This document shows, in pieces, positions 37,923 through 48,031 of a DNA stretch of 64,000 nt. The position numbers and the translations under genes were made by a program. The notes under the pieces were generated by a model. The model was not told the origin of the DNA and did no database searches. It saw nothing but the letters and a program-made list of their open reading frames with translations. The first letter of the stretch is position 1, and the number at the start of each line of letters is the position of its first letter. Origin of the DNA: Erwinia psidii (GTDB lineage: Bacteria; Pseudomonadota; Gammaproteobacteria; Enterobacterales; Enterobacteriaceae); NCBI RefSeq assembly GCF_003846135.1, contig NZ_RHHM01000005.1, positions 186,001-250,000 of the forward strand, read 5' to 3'.

Positions 37923-39467
37923 TCACAACACCTGAAATACTGCGACGGTTTGCACCAGTTTATGCGCCTGTATCCTGAGATTTTCTGCTGCTGCGGCACT
38001 TTCCTCGACCAGAGCGGCATTGCGTTGTGTCACAGTGTCAATCTGAGTGATTGCCTGTCCTACCTGTTTAACGCCTGAACTTTGTTCCATACTGGAAATA
38101 CTTATTTCAGAGACGATATTAGTAACCTGTTGGATTGCAGAGATAATCTGCACCATTGTCTCTCCCGTCTCATCAACCAACAGGGAACCTTGCTCAACCT
38201 GTCCTACACTGTCGGTAATTAACATGCTAATTTCTTTCGCGGCGTTAGCACTGCGTTGCGCCAGGTTACGCACTTCAGACGCCACCACGGCAAAGCCCCT
38301 TCCCTGCTCTCCTGCACGCGCTGCTTCAACCGCCGCATTCAGCGCCAGGATATTAGTCTGGAAAGCGATACTGTCAATCATATTGATGATATCGGATATT
38401 TTCTTTGAACTGCTATTGATGCCTTTCATGGTTGATATTACGCGATCAACTATCTGGCCACCTTTTGTTGCCAGTTCAGATGCACCGGACGCAAGATGGT
38501 TGGCCTGCCGGGCATTTTCAGCGTTGCTACTGACGGTAACGCCCAGTTGCTCCATAGTGGCAGACGTTTGCTGCAATGCGCTGGCCTGTTCTTCGGTACG
38601 CTGGCTCAGATCATGATTGCCCTGCGAAATCTGCATGCTGGCCGTCGCCAGACTTTCCGCATTACCACGCACGTTGGTCACCAGAGCCGAAAGAGAGGAC
38701 TGCATCTCTTTTAACTGCGCCAGCAAGCTCATCTGGTTTTTATATTTCAGCTGAATCCGTTGTGAAAGGTCCCCTTTCGCCATCAGATTAACTTCGCGCA
38801 TCGCTTCCAGAGGTTCTCCACCCAATTGCTGAAGCAGGCTACGTAAAAGCATAACGCCCAACAAAATCGATGCGACGGCCACGAAAACCACGGCGAAAAA
38901 TGAAATCATGCTGGTGGTAGCCGCAATATTTTTCTGATTAGTGACTTTTTCGCTGGCAAGATCGTCCTGGTATTTTTTTAACGTCACCAGCTCATGAAAG
39001 GTTGTATCCGCATAAGGCTTTACTTCTTCTTTGTTTATCCCTCTTGCACCAACAGCGTCGCCTTTCTCAATGGCAGCAACCTGATGCTCCATCCCTTTAC
39101 GCATTAACGTATAGGATGAGATAAGATTTGCATAAGAAGATGCCATCGAAGAGTCAATAATGAGCTTGAGATCATCCAGCTGACTTTCAACGCTGGTGAA
39201 ATTGTCCGTATTCTGTTTTTTCCACAGGGCAATAGATGTCGGATCGCCAATAGCGATCATTCTTAGCGTATTAATATCGATGCGCGTCAGCAAACCATCG
39301 ATCTGCCCAAGAATGGAAGCAGCTTTGTAATCTTTTTCATATAAAAACTGCAGTTCTGATGTGGCAGCAGAAAGACGTGAAAGCAAGAACACGGCCAGTA
39401 ATATAAAAAATATTATAATTGTGGAAATCATCACCAACAGCTTCTTTTTTACTGACCATTTTTTCAT
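37923..39467 (-). CDS. Methyl-accepting chemotaxis protein
   Basis: 514 residues. Membrane segment 1 (about 9-30), a four-helix-bundle periplasmic domain (about 31-185) with the [16 protein letters not shown] pattern of the 4HB_MCP type, membrane segment 2 (about 188-210), HAMP, and a signalling coiled coil with tip [20 protein letters not shown]. The C-terminus ends QTVAVFQVL and lacks the xWxxF pentapeptide seen in the other receptor here, so it should depend on neighbours for adaptation, like Tap or Trg. A near-consensus FliA promoter lies upstream. Ligand unknown. Confidence 0.93.
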   Translation of the reverse strand: MKKWSVKKKLLVMISTIIIFFILLAVFLLSRLSAATSELQFLYEKDYKAASILGQIDGLLTRIDINTLRMIAIGDPTSIALWKKQNTDNFTSVESQLDDLKLIIDSSMASSYANLISSYTLMRKGMEHQVAAIEKGDAVGARGINKEEVKPYADTTFHELVTLKKYQDDLASEKVTNQKNIAATTSMISFFAVVFVAVASILLGVMLLRSLLQQLGGEPLEAMREVNLMAKGDLSQRIQLKYKNQMSLLAQLKEMQSSLSALVTNVRGNAESLATASMQISQGNHDLSQRTEEQASALQQTSATMEQLGVTVSSNAENARQANHLASGASELATKGGQIVDRVISTMKGINSSSKKISDIINMIDSIAFQTNILALNAAVEAARAGEQGRGFAVVASEVRNLAQRSANAAKEISMLITDSVGQVEQGSLLVDETGETMVQIISAIQQVTNIVSEISISSMEQSSGVKQVGQAITQIDTVTQRNAALVEESAAAAENLRIQAHKLVQTVAVFQVL

Positions 39468-39552
39468 CGGTGTCTCTCAAATAGAAAATTATATTTATAA
39501 AATATCCACAGCATGTGCTGTGTTGTGCTGAATTTATTTTCGCACTGACTCT

Positions 39553-39579
39553 GTATCGGCCGAAAAAGATGAAACTTGA
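39553..39579 (-). promoter_or_regulatory. FliA (sigma-28) promoter of the second chemoreceptor
   Basis: On the minus strand TCAAGTTT-N11-GCCGATAC matches the class 3 flagellar consensus TAAAGTTT-N11-GCCGATAA at 14 of 16 positions with exact spacing. It lies 86 bp before the chemoreceptor start codon. Confidence 0.88.
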
Positions 39580-40094
39580 AGCAGGATTCAGATAGTTTTT
39601 TTAATTAATTGCTAACGCCCGTGATTAAAATACAACTTATTGATATGAAAGTATATTTTTAGCTTTTTAATGAGATATTTGTCGCCATATAATTCTAAAT
39701 GTGAAATCTTTCGGCTTTTTTTTACGCATAAAACAACTAAGCAGCATTGTTTGGTCGCTGTCGAAAAACGGGAAACAGCATACTTAAACTGGCCGGGAGA
39801 ATCCGGTTGCAGACATGAGAATATGTATAAAACACCGGTGTAATGATATACGGCAGCCCCTGTCACAGGTAAAGCAGTTTACAAAACTGCTTGACCTTTT
39901 CCTGTCAAACATTACGGTCTGGCGTAACACGCAACGCTTTTTAGCTGAATGACATATTCTGGTTGCCGCCGCTAAATAACGGCTCCTGATATCGCTACAC
40001 TTTACGTAAACCCTGTGGCACATGGGATTGCCCGTTTCCACAACGAAAACCGGCGCTATCGACGCTTCAAAGTTGTCGTCAGGATTACAGCTAT
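39580..40094. other. Intergenic region between the chemoreceptor gene and hrpA
   Basis: About 515 bp, AT-rich between 39600 and 39730. Short open frames on the minus strand have no ribosome-binding site or homology. I see no gene. Confidence 0.5.
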
Positions 40095-43000
40095 TTAGAC
40101 TGTCTCATCCATTGCCTGATGAATGCGCTTTTCCGACACCGGATACGGCGTCCCAAGCTGCTGGGCAAAATAGCTGACCCGGAGTTCTTCAATCATCCAG
40201 CGCACATCCTGAACATCCACGTCTTCCCGGCGCGTTGGCGGCAGTTTATTCAACCAGCTGTTCCATGCCTGCTGCAGTTTCTCCACCTTCAGCATTCTTG
40301 CACGATCGCTGTGAGGATCGACAGGAAGTTTCTCCAGCCGGCGTTCAATCGCCTGCAGGTAGCGCAAAGTATCCGCCAGGCGTTTCCAGCCGTTTCTGGT
40401 GACAAATCCACGATAAACCAGCCCGCCCATCTGTGCCTTAATATCTGACAACGCCAGCGCCATGCTCATATCCACGCGGCCTTTCAAACGCTTGTTGATA
40501 GTGAACACGGCGGTCAGGATCTGCTCAACCTGCTTCGCAATGTCCATAACCGTATCGTTGAGTTCTGCCCTCACTCTGTCATGCAGTTGACTGAATCCCC
40601 GCTCCTGCCAGCTGGGACCGCCATTTTCCTCGATCAGTTTATCAACGCCGCAGGTGATGCAATCGTCGATCAAGTCCAGTACCTTGCCATAAGGGTTAAA
40701 ATAAAGGCCCAGTTTGGCTTTATTTGGCAGCTTCTCATGCAGGTATTTGATCGGGGATGGAATAGTAAGCAACAGCAATCTTCGCTGGCCCTGCCACATC
40801 GCTTTCTGCTGCTCATGTTGGGAATCAAACAGACGGATCGCCACGCTATCTTTCTCATCGACCAGCGCTGGCCAGGCCTTAACATGGTAATTTCCACGCT
40901 TCTGCTCAAAATGATCGGGCAAATCACCAAAGTTCCAGATATGCAGACCACGCTGCTCCAGACCGTCATTGGCCACCAGAGACAGTGTTTCCTGCACCTT
41001 GCCCTTCAGTTTTTCACGAAGCGCTGCCAGATCGCGGCCTTCAGCCAACCGGCGATTATGTTCATCCACCACGCGGAAGGTCATTTTAAGATGATCGGGC
41101 ACCTGATCCCATTGCCAGCTTTCCCGTTCAATGGTCACCCCGCTCATCCGACGGAATTCACGTTCCAGCGACTCAATCAGTGGTAATTGCAGTGGAACCG
41201 CGCGGCCAAGAAAAGCCTCCGCATAATTTGGTGCCGGAACAAAATTGCGGCGCACTGGTTTCGGTAACGATTTAATCAGCGCAATAACCAGTTCCCGCCT
41301 GATGCCGGGGATCTGCCATTCAAAGCCTTCCTCTTTGACCTGATTCAGCAGCGGCAGCGGAATATGTACCGTGACACCATCGGCATCGGCTCCCGGTTCG
41401 AACTGGTAGCTGAGACGCAATTTTAAATTACCTTGCTGCCAGAAGTTTGGATAATCAAGTTTGCTGATGTCTTCCGCACCCGCTTTAATCAGCATCTCTT
41501 TGGCAAAATTCAGCCGTTCTGGCTGTTCACGACCGGCCTGTTTCCACCAGGTATCAAAATGGACTGCCGATACCACCTCATGAGGAATACGCTGGTTGTA
41601 GAAGTTAAACAGCGTTTCATCATCCACCAGGATGTCACGGCGACGTGATTTGTGTTCCAGCGCTTCCACTTCCTCACGCAGCCGGAAATTGGCCCGTAAA
41701 AACGCATGTCGCGTCTGCCACTCTCCTTCAACCAACGCATGGCGGATGAACAGCTCCCGTGACAGCGTAGGATCGATGCGACTGTAATTCACCTTGCGCG
41801 CTGCGACAATCGGTAACCCGTACAATGTCACTTTTTCACTGGCCATCACCGCGCCCTGGGCCTTTTCCCAGTGTGGTTCACTGTAACTGCGTTTGATCAG
41901 GTGTTGTGCCACCGGTTCAATCCACTCCGGCTCAATGCGTGCCGCAATACGCCCCCACAGGCGACTGGTTTCCACCAGTTCCGCCACCATGGTCCATTTT
42001 GGTGGTTTCTTAAACAGAGCGGAGCCGGGGAAAATGGCAAACCGCGCGTTACGTGCCCCTGTGAACTCCTGCTTTTCAACATCTTTCTGTCCGATGTGTG
42101 AAAGTAATCCGGTCAGCAACGCGGTATGCAAACCACGAAAATCAGCCGCTTCACCGTTTAGCGGGATCCCCTGTTCACGCACCACCTGGCGCAGCTGAGT
42201 ATAAATATCCTGCCACTCTCGTACGCGTAAATAGTTGAGATAGTCTGTTTTACAAAGGCGGCGGAACTGACTGGATGACAGCGCTTTTTGCTGCTCCTGC
42301 AGGTAATCCCACAGATTGACGAACGACAGAAAGTCAGACGCTTTATCAGCAAATCGCCGATGTTTCTCATCCGATGCCTGCTGTCGGTCTGCCGGTCTTT
42401 CACGCGGGTCCTGAATGGAAAGCGCCGCGGCAATGATCATCACCTCACGGGTACAGGCATAGTGTTGCGCCGCCAGCACCATTTTTGCCAGCCGGGGATC
42501 AACCGGCAACTGTGCCAGCGTGCGCCCGGAAGGCGTCAGCCGGTAATGATTCTCCTGCTGCACAATTGCGCCCAGCTCTTCCAGCAGTCGCACGCCATCC
42601 TGAATATTACGTTTATCCGGCGCTTCCACAAAAGGAAAGGCGCTGATATCTCCCAGCCCCAGGGCGGTCATTTGCAGGATCACCGACGCAAGGTTAGTGC
42701 GAAGAATTTCCGGGTCGGTAAACGGAGGCCGGCTGAGGAAATCAGCTTCCGAATAGAGACGGAGGCATATTCCTTCTGCCACCCTGCCGCAACGCCCCTT
42801 ACGCTGGTTAGCCGACGCCTGAGAAATCGGCTCTATCGGCAGGCGTTGTACCTTGGTGCGAAAGCTGTAACGACTGATGCGTGCCGTACCGGGATCGATA
42901 ACATAGCGGATGCCAGGTACGGTCAGTGAGGTTTCCGCCACGTTGGTGGCCAGCACGATGCGGCGACCGGCGTGCGACTGGAACACCCGGTTTTGCTCCG

Positions 43001-43988
43001 CGTTGGACAGCCTGGCGTACAGTGGCAGGATCTCCGTATGCGGTAGTTCGCGGCGATTCAGTGCGTCGGCCGTATCTCGGATTTCACGCTCACCGCTCAT
43101 AAAGATCAGGATATCCCCCGGCGCTTCTTTACTCAGCTCATCAACAGCATCAAAAATAGCCTGTAACTGATCGCGCTCACTGTCATCAGCGTCTTCGACG
43201 ACCGGACGATAGCGCACCTCAACCGGGTAAGTCCTGCCGGAGACTTCAATCACTGGCGCATGATGGAAATGTCGGGAAAAACGCTGAGGATCAATGGTCG
43301 CAGAAGTGATAATCACCTTCAGGTCCGGGCGTCGTGGCAGCAGTTCGCGAAGATAACCGAGAAGAAAATCAATATTAAGACTGCGTTCGTGCGCTTCATC
43401 AATAATCAGCGTGTCATACTGCATCAACAGACGGTCCTGCTGAACCTCTGCCAGCAGGATACCGTCGGTCATCAGTTTGACCTGGGTGGTTTCACTGACC
43501 CGATCGTTAAAGCGTACCTTGTAGCCAATACAGCCACCCAGTGTGGTCTCCAGCTCGTCAGCAATGCGGTCAGCAACGGTACGTGCCGCCAGGCGGCGCG
43601 GCTGTGTATGTCCAATCAGTCCGCTGATCCCCCTGCCCAGCTCCATGCATATTTTCGGGAGCTGGGTGGTTTTGCCGGAGCCGGTTTCACCCGCCACAAT
43701 CACCACCTGATGCGCCCGGATGGCATCGGCTATTTCCTGTTTTTTCTGGCTGACGGGCAGATTATCAGGGTATCTGATGGCCGGAACTGCCGCCTGGCGC
43801 TGGCGAATACGCTGCTCAGCCACACCAATTTCATGGTTCAGCTCGGCCGCTATTGCTTCCTGTGCTTTCGGGTTTTTTACTTTTTTCGCACCGTGCAGAC
43901 GCTTGAGCAGACGCTGGCGATCGCGGAGCATTAGCGATTCCAGACGCGGTAACAGCGCCGTCAGGGTCATGAAGGGTGTGTCAGACAT
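40095..43988 (-). CDS. hrpA: ATP-dependent RNA helicase HrpA
   Basis: 1297 residues (E. coli 1300). DEAH-box helicase: Walker A GETGSGKTTQLPK (about 90-102), DEAH in IIDEAHERSLNIDFLLGYL, SAT in ITSATIDPQRFSRHF, and motif VI QRKGRCGR. The helicase-associated and OB-fold parts follow (to about 650), then the long C-terminal half special to bacterial HrpA. HrpA resolves stalled ribosomes and processes some fimbrial mRNAs. The start MSDTPFMTLTALLPRLESL fits E. coli; the frame runs open 26 codons further. It is divergent from azoR. Confidence 0.97.
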   Translation of the reverse strand: MSDTPFMTLTALLPRLESLMLRDRQRLLKRLHGAKKVKNPKAQEAIAAELNHEIGVAEQRIRQRQAAVPAIRYPDNLPVSQKKQEIADAIRAHQVVIVAGETGSGKTTQLPKICMELGRGISGLIGHTQPRRLAARTVADRIADELETTLGGCIGYKVRFNDRVSETTQVKLMTDGILLAEVQQDRLLMQYDTLIIDEAHERSLNIDFLLGYLRELLPRRPDLKVIITSATIDPQRFSRHFHHAPVIEVSGRTYPVEVRYRPVVEDADDSERDQLQAIFDAVDELSKEAPGDILIFMSGEREIRDTADALNRRELPHTEILPLYARLSNAEQNRVFQSHAGRRIVLATNVAETSLTVPGIRYVIDPGTARISRYSFRTKVQRLPIEPISQASANQRKGRCGRVAEGICLRLYSEADFLSRPPFTDPEILRTNLASVILQMTALGLGDISAFPFVEAPDKRNIQDGVRLLEELGAIVQQENHYRLTPSGRTLAQLPVDPRLAKMVLAAQHYACTREVMIIAAALSIQDPRERPADRQQASDEKHRRFADKASDFLSFVNLWDYLQEQQKALSSSQFRRLCKTDYLNYLRVREWQDIYTQLRQVVREQGIPLNGEAADFRGLHTALLTGLLSHIGQKDVEKQEFTGARNARFAIFPGSALFKKPPKWTMVAELVETSRLWGRIAARIEPEWIEPVAQHLIKRSYSEPHWEKAQGAVMASEKVTLYGLPIVAARKVNYSRIDPTLSRELFIRHALVEGEWQTRHAFLRANFRLREEVEALEHKSRRRDILVDDETLFNFYNQRIPHEVVSAVHFDTWWKQAGREQPERLNFAKEMLIKAGAEDISKLDYPNFWQQGNLKLRLSYQFEPGADADGVTVHIPLPLLNQVKEEGFEWQIPGIRRELVIALIKSLPKPVRRNFVPAPNYAEAFLGRAVPLQLPLIESLEREFRRMSGVTIERESWQWDQVPDHLKMTFRVVDEHNRRLAEGRDLAALREKLKGKVQETLSLVANDGLEQRGLHIWNFGDLPDHFEQKRGNYHVKAWPALVDEKDSVAIRLFDSQHEQQKAMWQGQRRLLLLTIPSPIKYLHEKLPNKAKLGLYFNPYGKVLDLIDDCITCGVDKLIEENGGPSWQERGFSQLHDRVRAELNDTVMDIAKQVEQILTAVFTINKRLKGRVDMSMALALSDIKAQMGGLVYRGFVTRNGWKRLADTLRYLQAIERRLEKLPVDPHSDRARMLKVEKLQQAWNSWLNKLPPTRREDVDVQDVRWMIEELRVSYFAQQLGTPYPVSEKRIHQAMDETV

Positions 43989-44207
43989 AAAAGAAAACTC
44001 GCTAATCGCAGGCTCACGGGCCGGTTTCACATGGAAAGGGTGGAAAAATTTTGCGTAGTGTAGCACAGACCATCACTTAGCCAGGACAGATGACCGCTAC
44101 GCTTGTTCAGTAAATTTGAATACAGGCCTCAGAATATTGCACTATGACCGTGGGTTAATTGCCCCTACAGTGTTTGCCACATGGCCGAAAGACCTTCGCG
44201 AAACTAA

Positions 44208-44825
<618 letters not shown>

Positions 44826-45262
44826 CGGCAGGCCAGCTTCAGCTGGCACGCTGAGCGCATCATGAAAATTGAACCCGCTGAACCGAACCTGCCCCTGAAA
44901 TTACACTGATGTATGGCGGGCAGGTCGGTAAAGTTCAGCTGGAAAACTCAAGGTTTCGCAGCCGGGAGTCGGTCGCATTCGAACTCCGCTATCGCCGAAA
45001 TTACCTGGATAGTCATCTTTCCTGCCGGACTGGTGAGGTCAACGCCTGCCAGCGCGAGACAGTGAACACGAATATCTGATGTTGCCAGCTGCTCAACTGT
45101 CTTTTCCTGAGGCGACGCTCACAGGCAGGGCTAAATAAAGGTGAGATCCGCAATCGCTACGCTCAGTAACGAGCCGTCGGTGTAAAAAACAGGTCTGGGG
45201 TAGATTTCCAGACGGCCCCTGGTCAGCATAATTTCATCTGGCAAGAGCGGAAAAATAATCTG
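44826..45262. other. Degenerate region between azoR and the DUF441 gene
   Basis: About 440 bp. A GCCAGCT-TC-AGCTGGC hairpin right after azoR (about 44832-44847) may be its terminator. A 56-codon plus frame (44910-45080) and a minus frame ending near 45137 (RGRLEIYPRPVFYTDGSLLS) look like remnants, but I recognise neither and neither has a good ribosome-binding site. Confidence 0.45.
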
Positions 45263-45709
45263 CTAGATCTTACCGATAAATAATGAGACTAACCCGGCTG
45301 CAATCAGTGGACCGACCGGAACACCGCGAAACAGCGAGACGCCAATAATGGTACCAATCAGCAGGCCGCCCACCACAGAAGGTTGTGAACTCATCAGCGC
45401 CACGCCGCGTCCCCCAACCCAGGAAACAAAAATGCCGATGGCAATGGCAAGCAGTGATTTCCAGTGCAAAAAAGAGTGCATCAGCGTGTTAGTGGGAATA
45501 CTGCCACTGGCAATGGGTGCCATCACGCCGACAGTCAGAATAATAATGCCCACGGTAACGCCCTGCTTTTCTATCCAGGGAAAGAAGGTGTTCAGCGGTG
45601 TCATCCTTAACACAATCAACACCAGCAAAGCGATGGCGACCGTCAGGTTGTGACTGAAATAGCTGAGCGCTGTGAGCAACAGCAATATCACGAGGGTAAC
45701 ATCAAACAT
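45263..45709 (-). CDS. DUF441 (UPF0756, YeaL-like) membrane protein
   Basis: 148 residues, the length of E. coli YeaL and similar throughout: [40 protein letters not shown], then PIASGSIP, and [20 protein letters not shown] near the end. Four membrane helices. Function is not known. It ends just after a weak hairpin and lies 48 bp downstream of the racemase-family gene on the same strand. Confidence 0.9.
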   Translation of the reverse strand: MFDVTLVILLLLTALSYFSHNLTVAIALLVLIVLRMTPLNTFFPWIEKQGVTVGIIILTVGVMAPIASGSIPTNTLMHSFLHWKSLLAIAIGIFVSWVGGRGVALMSSQPSVVGGLLIGTIIGVSLFRGVPVGPLIAAGLVSLFIGKI

Positions 45710-45757
45710 AATTTTTCCGGCATGGCAGGGAACGGATTGAGCCAGGAGCTTATTCCT

Positions 45758-46408
45758 TCACTCTGTTTTTTTCAACGCGCTGGCAGCAATTGCCGCCAGC
45801 AGGCTCGCCCTTGGGACGGTCAGCACAGGTACTTCTGCGTCAACCTGCCGGGCCGCTTCCGTCATCGAACTTTGTGCCAGAACAATACAGCCCGGAGAAG
45901 TGTGCATGTACTGCCGGGCATAAGCAGCAATTTTCCGATGATATCCGGCAATGTCCTGCTGCATAAAAAAATCCCATGCCTTGGGTATAAGGGCAACGGA
46001 AAGACGATCGTCGGCAACAAACGTGCTGAACAGTTCCCGGGTTGAGGCCAATGTGGCAGGCGCTGAGCACAGTACCACAATATTACCCTCATAACGCGAG
46101 GCCGCTTCAGCCAGCACAGCATCAACCCGCAGCACCGGTTTACTGAACAGACATGCGTCCTTCGCCACCACACCCAGCGTGGTGCAGGTGATCAGCACCG
46201 CATCCGCCTGCCCGCACAACTCCTGCACGATACGGCGTACTGCGTCGGCAATCATACCCGTTACTTTCCCGACGGCGATGGCGCTGGCCAGCAGTTCACT
46301 TTCCACCCGATGTATCAGACGGGTCTGACTGTCAGCAAGTGCAGACAGGGCTTCTTCAAATACCGCGATATTACTTTCTGCCCCATGCAGACAGGCAATA
46401 GTGGCCAT
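45758..46408 (-). CDS. Asp/Glu/hydantoin racemase-family protein
   Basis: 216 residues. Two cysteine loops typical of the superfamily are visible: ITCTTLGVVA (about 71-80) and CIVLAQSSMT (about 176-185). The N-terminus MATIACLHGAESNIAVFEEA lacks the INPNT motif of hydantoin and allantoin racemases, so I do not call it HpxA despite its place beside hpxO. It may be a racemase or decarboxylase of unknown substrate. The ATG at 46408 has GGAG 8 nt upstream; a longer frame starts 25 codons earlier. It is divergent from hpxO. Confidence 0.75.
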   Translation of the reverse strand: MATIACLHGAESNIAVFEEALSALADSQTRLIHRVESELLASAIAVGKVTGMIADAVRRIVQELCGQADAVLITCTTLGVVAKDACLFSKPVLRVDAVLAEAASRYEGNIVVLCSAPATLASTRELFSTFVADDRLSVALIPKAWDFFMQQDIAGYHRKIAAYARQYMHTSPGCIVLAQSSMTEAARQVDAEVPVLTVPRASLLAAIAASALKKTE

Positions 46409-46508
46409 CCCGAGTGCTCCATGAATACTGAGGGAAACACTCTGGCAAATTTTGCGACCTTTGCCAACCTCAGCGCATTGCAAGGCAGGAAGAATGTTTC
46501 ACATCCAT

Positions 46509-46525
46509 ATCACCAAAATGGTGCA
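46509..46525. promoter_or_regulatory. NtrC-like dyad upstream of hpxO
   Basis: ATCACCAAAATGGTGCA resembles the NtrC site TGCACC-N5-GGTGCA, with one half perfect and the other two bases off. It is centred about 95 bp upstream of the hpxO sigma-54 promoter, an enhancer-like distance. Confidence 0.5.
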
Positions 46526-46606
46526 TCCCTCTTTGATTGTGCGGTCAGATGATAAAACGAAATTTTCATCACCGCGGTTTTCCACGCCTGTGCGCCTTGC
46601 GAGAAA

Positions 46607-46622
46607 TGGTACAAAAATTGCT
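46607..46622 (+). promoter_or_regulatory. Sigma-54 promoter of hpxO
   Basis: TGGTACAAAAATTGCT keeps the invariant GG and GC with exactly 10 bp between and matches TGGCAC-N5-TTGCT at 10 of 11 fixed positions. It lies 31 bp before the hpxO ATG. Confidence 0.8.
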
Positions 46623-46653
46623 TTATTCCATCGATGCCCCACAGGAGAAGCGG

Positions 46654-47811
46654 ATGAAAGCAATAGTAATTGGAGCCGGGATCGGTGGAATGTCTGTCGC
46701 GATCGCCCTGAAGCGTTTCGGCATCGACACCGAGGTATTTGAGGCGGTGAAAGAAATTAAACCGGTAGGCGCGGCCATCTCTATCTGGCCAAACGGCGTA
46801 AAATGCCTCAATTTTCTTGGTATGAAAGAACCACTTCGCGCGCTGGGCGGAATGATGCGCACCATGGCCTATTACGACTTTCAGCAGGGAACGCCCCTTA
46901 CCTGCTTTAGCCTCGACCCACTGGTGGCAGCATGCGGGGAGCGTCCGTACCCGGTTGCCCGTGCCGAGTTACAGGCTATGCTGCTGGATGCCTATGGTCG
47001 TCAACAGGTGCAGTTTGGTAAACGCGTTACCCGTGTCGAACAGGATGATCACGGAGTGACCGCGTGGTTTGAAGACGGCAGCGAGATACATGGCGATCTG
47101 CTGATTGCATGCGACGGTACCCATTCGGTGGTGCGGGAATATGTGCTGGGCCGACGCGTGGAACGTCGCTATGCCGGTTATGTTAACTGGAATGGTCTGG
47201 TGCATAACGATCCCTCCCTCGCCCCGACAGATCAGTGGACGACATTTGTCGGGGAAGGCAAACGTGTTTCCCTGATGCCCGTTGCCAACGACCGGTTCTA
47301 TTTCTTTTTTGATGTACCATTGCCTGCCGGACTGGCGGAAGATCGCAGCACGCTGCGTGACGATCTGAAACGCTACTTTCATCACTGGGCAACGCCGGTG
47401 CAGAAGCTGATTGACTGTATCGATCCACAAACCACCAACCGGGTGGAAATTCACGATATTGACCCTTTTCCTCAGCTGGTGAAAGGACGAGTGGCTCTGC
47501 TGGGGGATGCCGCGCACAGCACCACACCGGATATTGGCCAGGGAGGATGCGCGGCAATGGAGGACGCCGTAGTGCTGGCGAACATGTTGCAAACCAACGC
47601 TTTGGGGATTGAAGATGCGCTGTTGCGCTATCAGGACAAACGGGCCGAACGGGTGAAGGAGCTGGTTTTAAAAGCGCGTAAACGCTGTGACGTCACCCAC
47701 GCCAAAGAGATGGCGGTAACCAGACAATGGTACGAAGAACTTAAAAGCGAGACGGGCGAACGTATCATCAGTGGAATGTGCGAAACCATCCAGGCAGGTC
47801 CACTGGCCTGA
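46654..47811 (+). CDS. hpxO: FAD-dependent urate hydroxylase HpxO
   Basis: 385 residues (Klebsiella HpxO 384) with high similarity. FAD loop MKAIVIGAGIGGMSVAIALK; VGAAISIWPNGVKCL; second FAD motif VALLGDAAHSTTPDIGQGG (about 285-303). It hydroxylates urate to 5-hydroxyisourate using NADH. AGGAGA precedes ATG; a longer frame begins 39 codons earlier across the promoter and is not used. It is convergent with guaD. No other hpx gene is present in the window. Confidence 0.95.
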   Translation: MKAIVIGAGIGGMSVAIALKRFGIDTEVFEAVKEIKPVGAAISIWPNGVKCLNFLGMKEPLRALGGMMRTMAYYDFQQGTPLTCFSLDPLVAACGERPYPVARAELQAMLLDAYGRQQVQFGKRVTRVEQDDHGVTAWFEDGSEIHGDLLIACDGTHSVVREYVLGRRVERRYAGYVNWNGLVHNDPSLAPTDQWTTFVGEGKRVSLMPVANDRFYFFFDVPLPAGLAEDRSTLRDDLKRYFHHWATPVQKLIDCIDPQTTNRVEIHDIDPFPQLVKGRVALLGDAAHSTTPDIGQGGCAAMEDAVVLANMLQTNALGIEDALLRYQDKRAERVKELVLKARKRCDVTHAKEMAVTRQWYEELKSETGERIISGMCETIQAGPLA

Positions 47812-47965
47812 GCAACCTGAACCCGCGATGCACCGAGCTGGTGTCAACGGCCAGGGGAGATGCTGTCGGACGCTGACTGGTCGTGGCAGGTTGGCGATGC
47901 TTTCGATGCTCTCCCGGTTCTGTTTTAACTCTTTTGCGGAGTTAGTGCCTGTCCTGCCTGTTTAA

Positions 47966-47991
47966 TGCCAGCGCGGTATTCCGCGCTGGCA
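47966..47991. terminator. Bidirectional terminator between hpxO and guaD
   Basis: TGCCAGCGCGG pairs perfectly with CCGCGCTGGCA around TATT. The 11-bp GC-rich stem sits between the two convergent genes. Confidence 0.85.
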
Positions 47992-48031
47992 ATACTTATA
48001 CAGGTTACTGCAAACAGACCTGAACTGCTGG

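Noticed and set aside
45758..46408. Calling this gene hpxA (allantoin racemase)
   Set aside because: Position beside hpxO is suggestive but the N-terminal INPNT motif of that family is missing.
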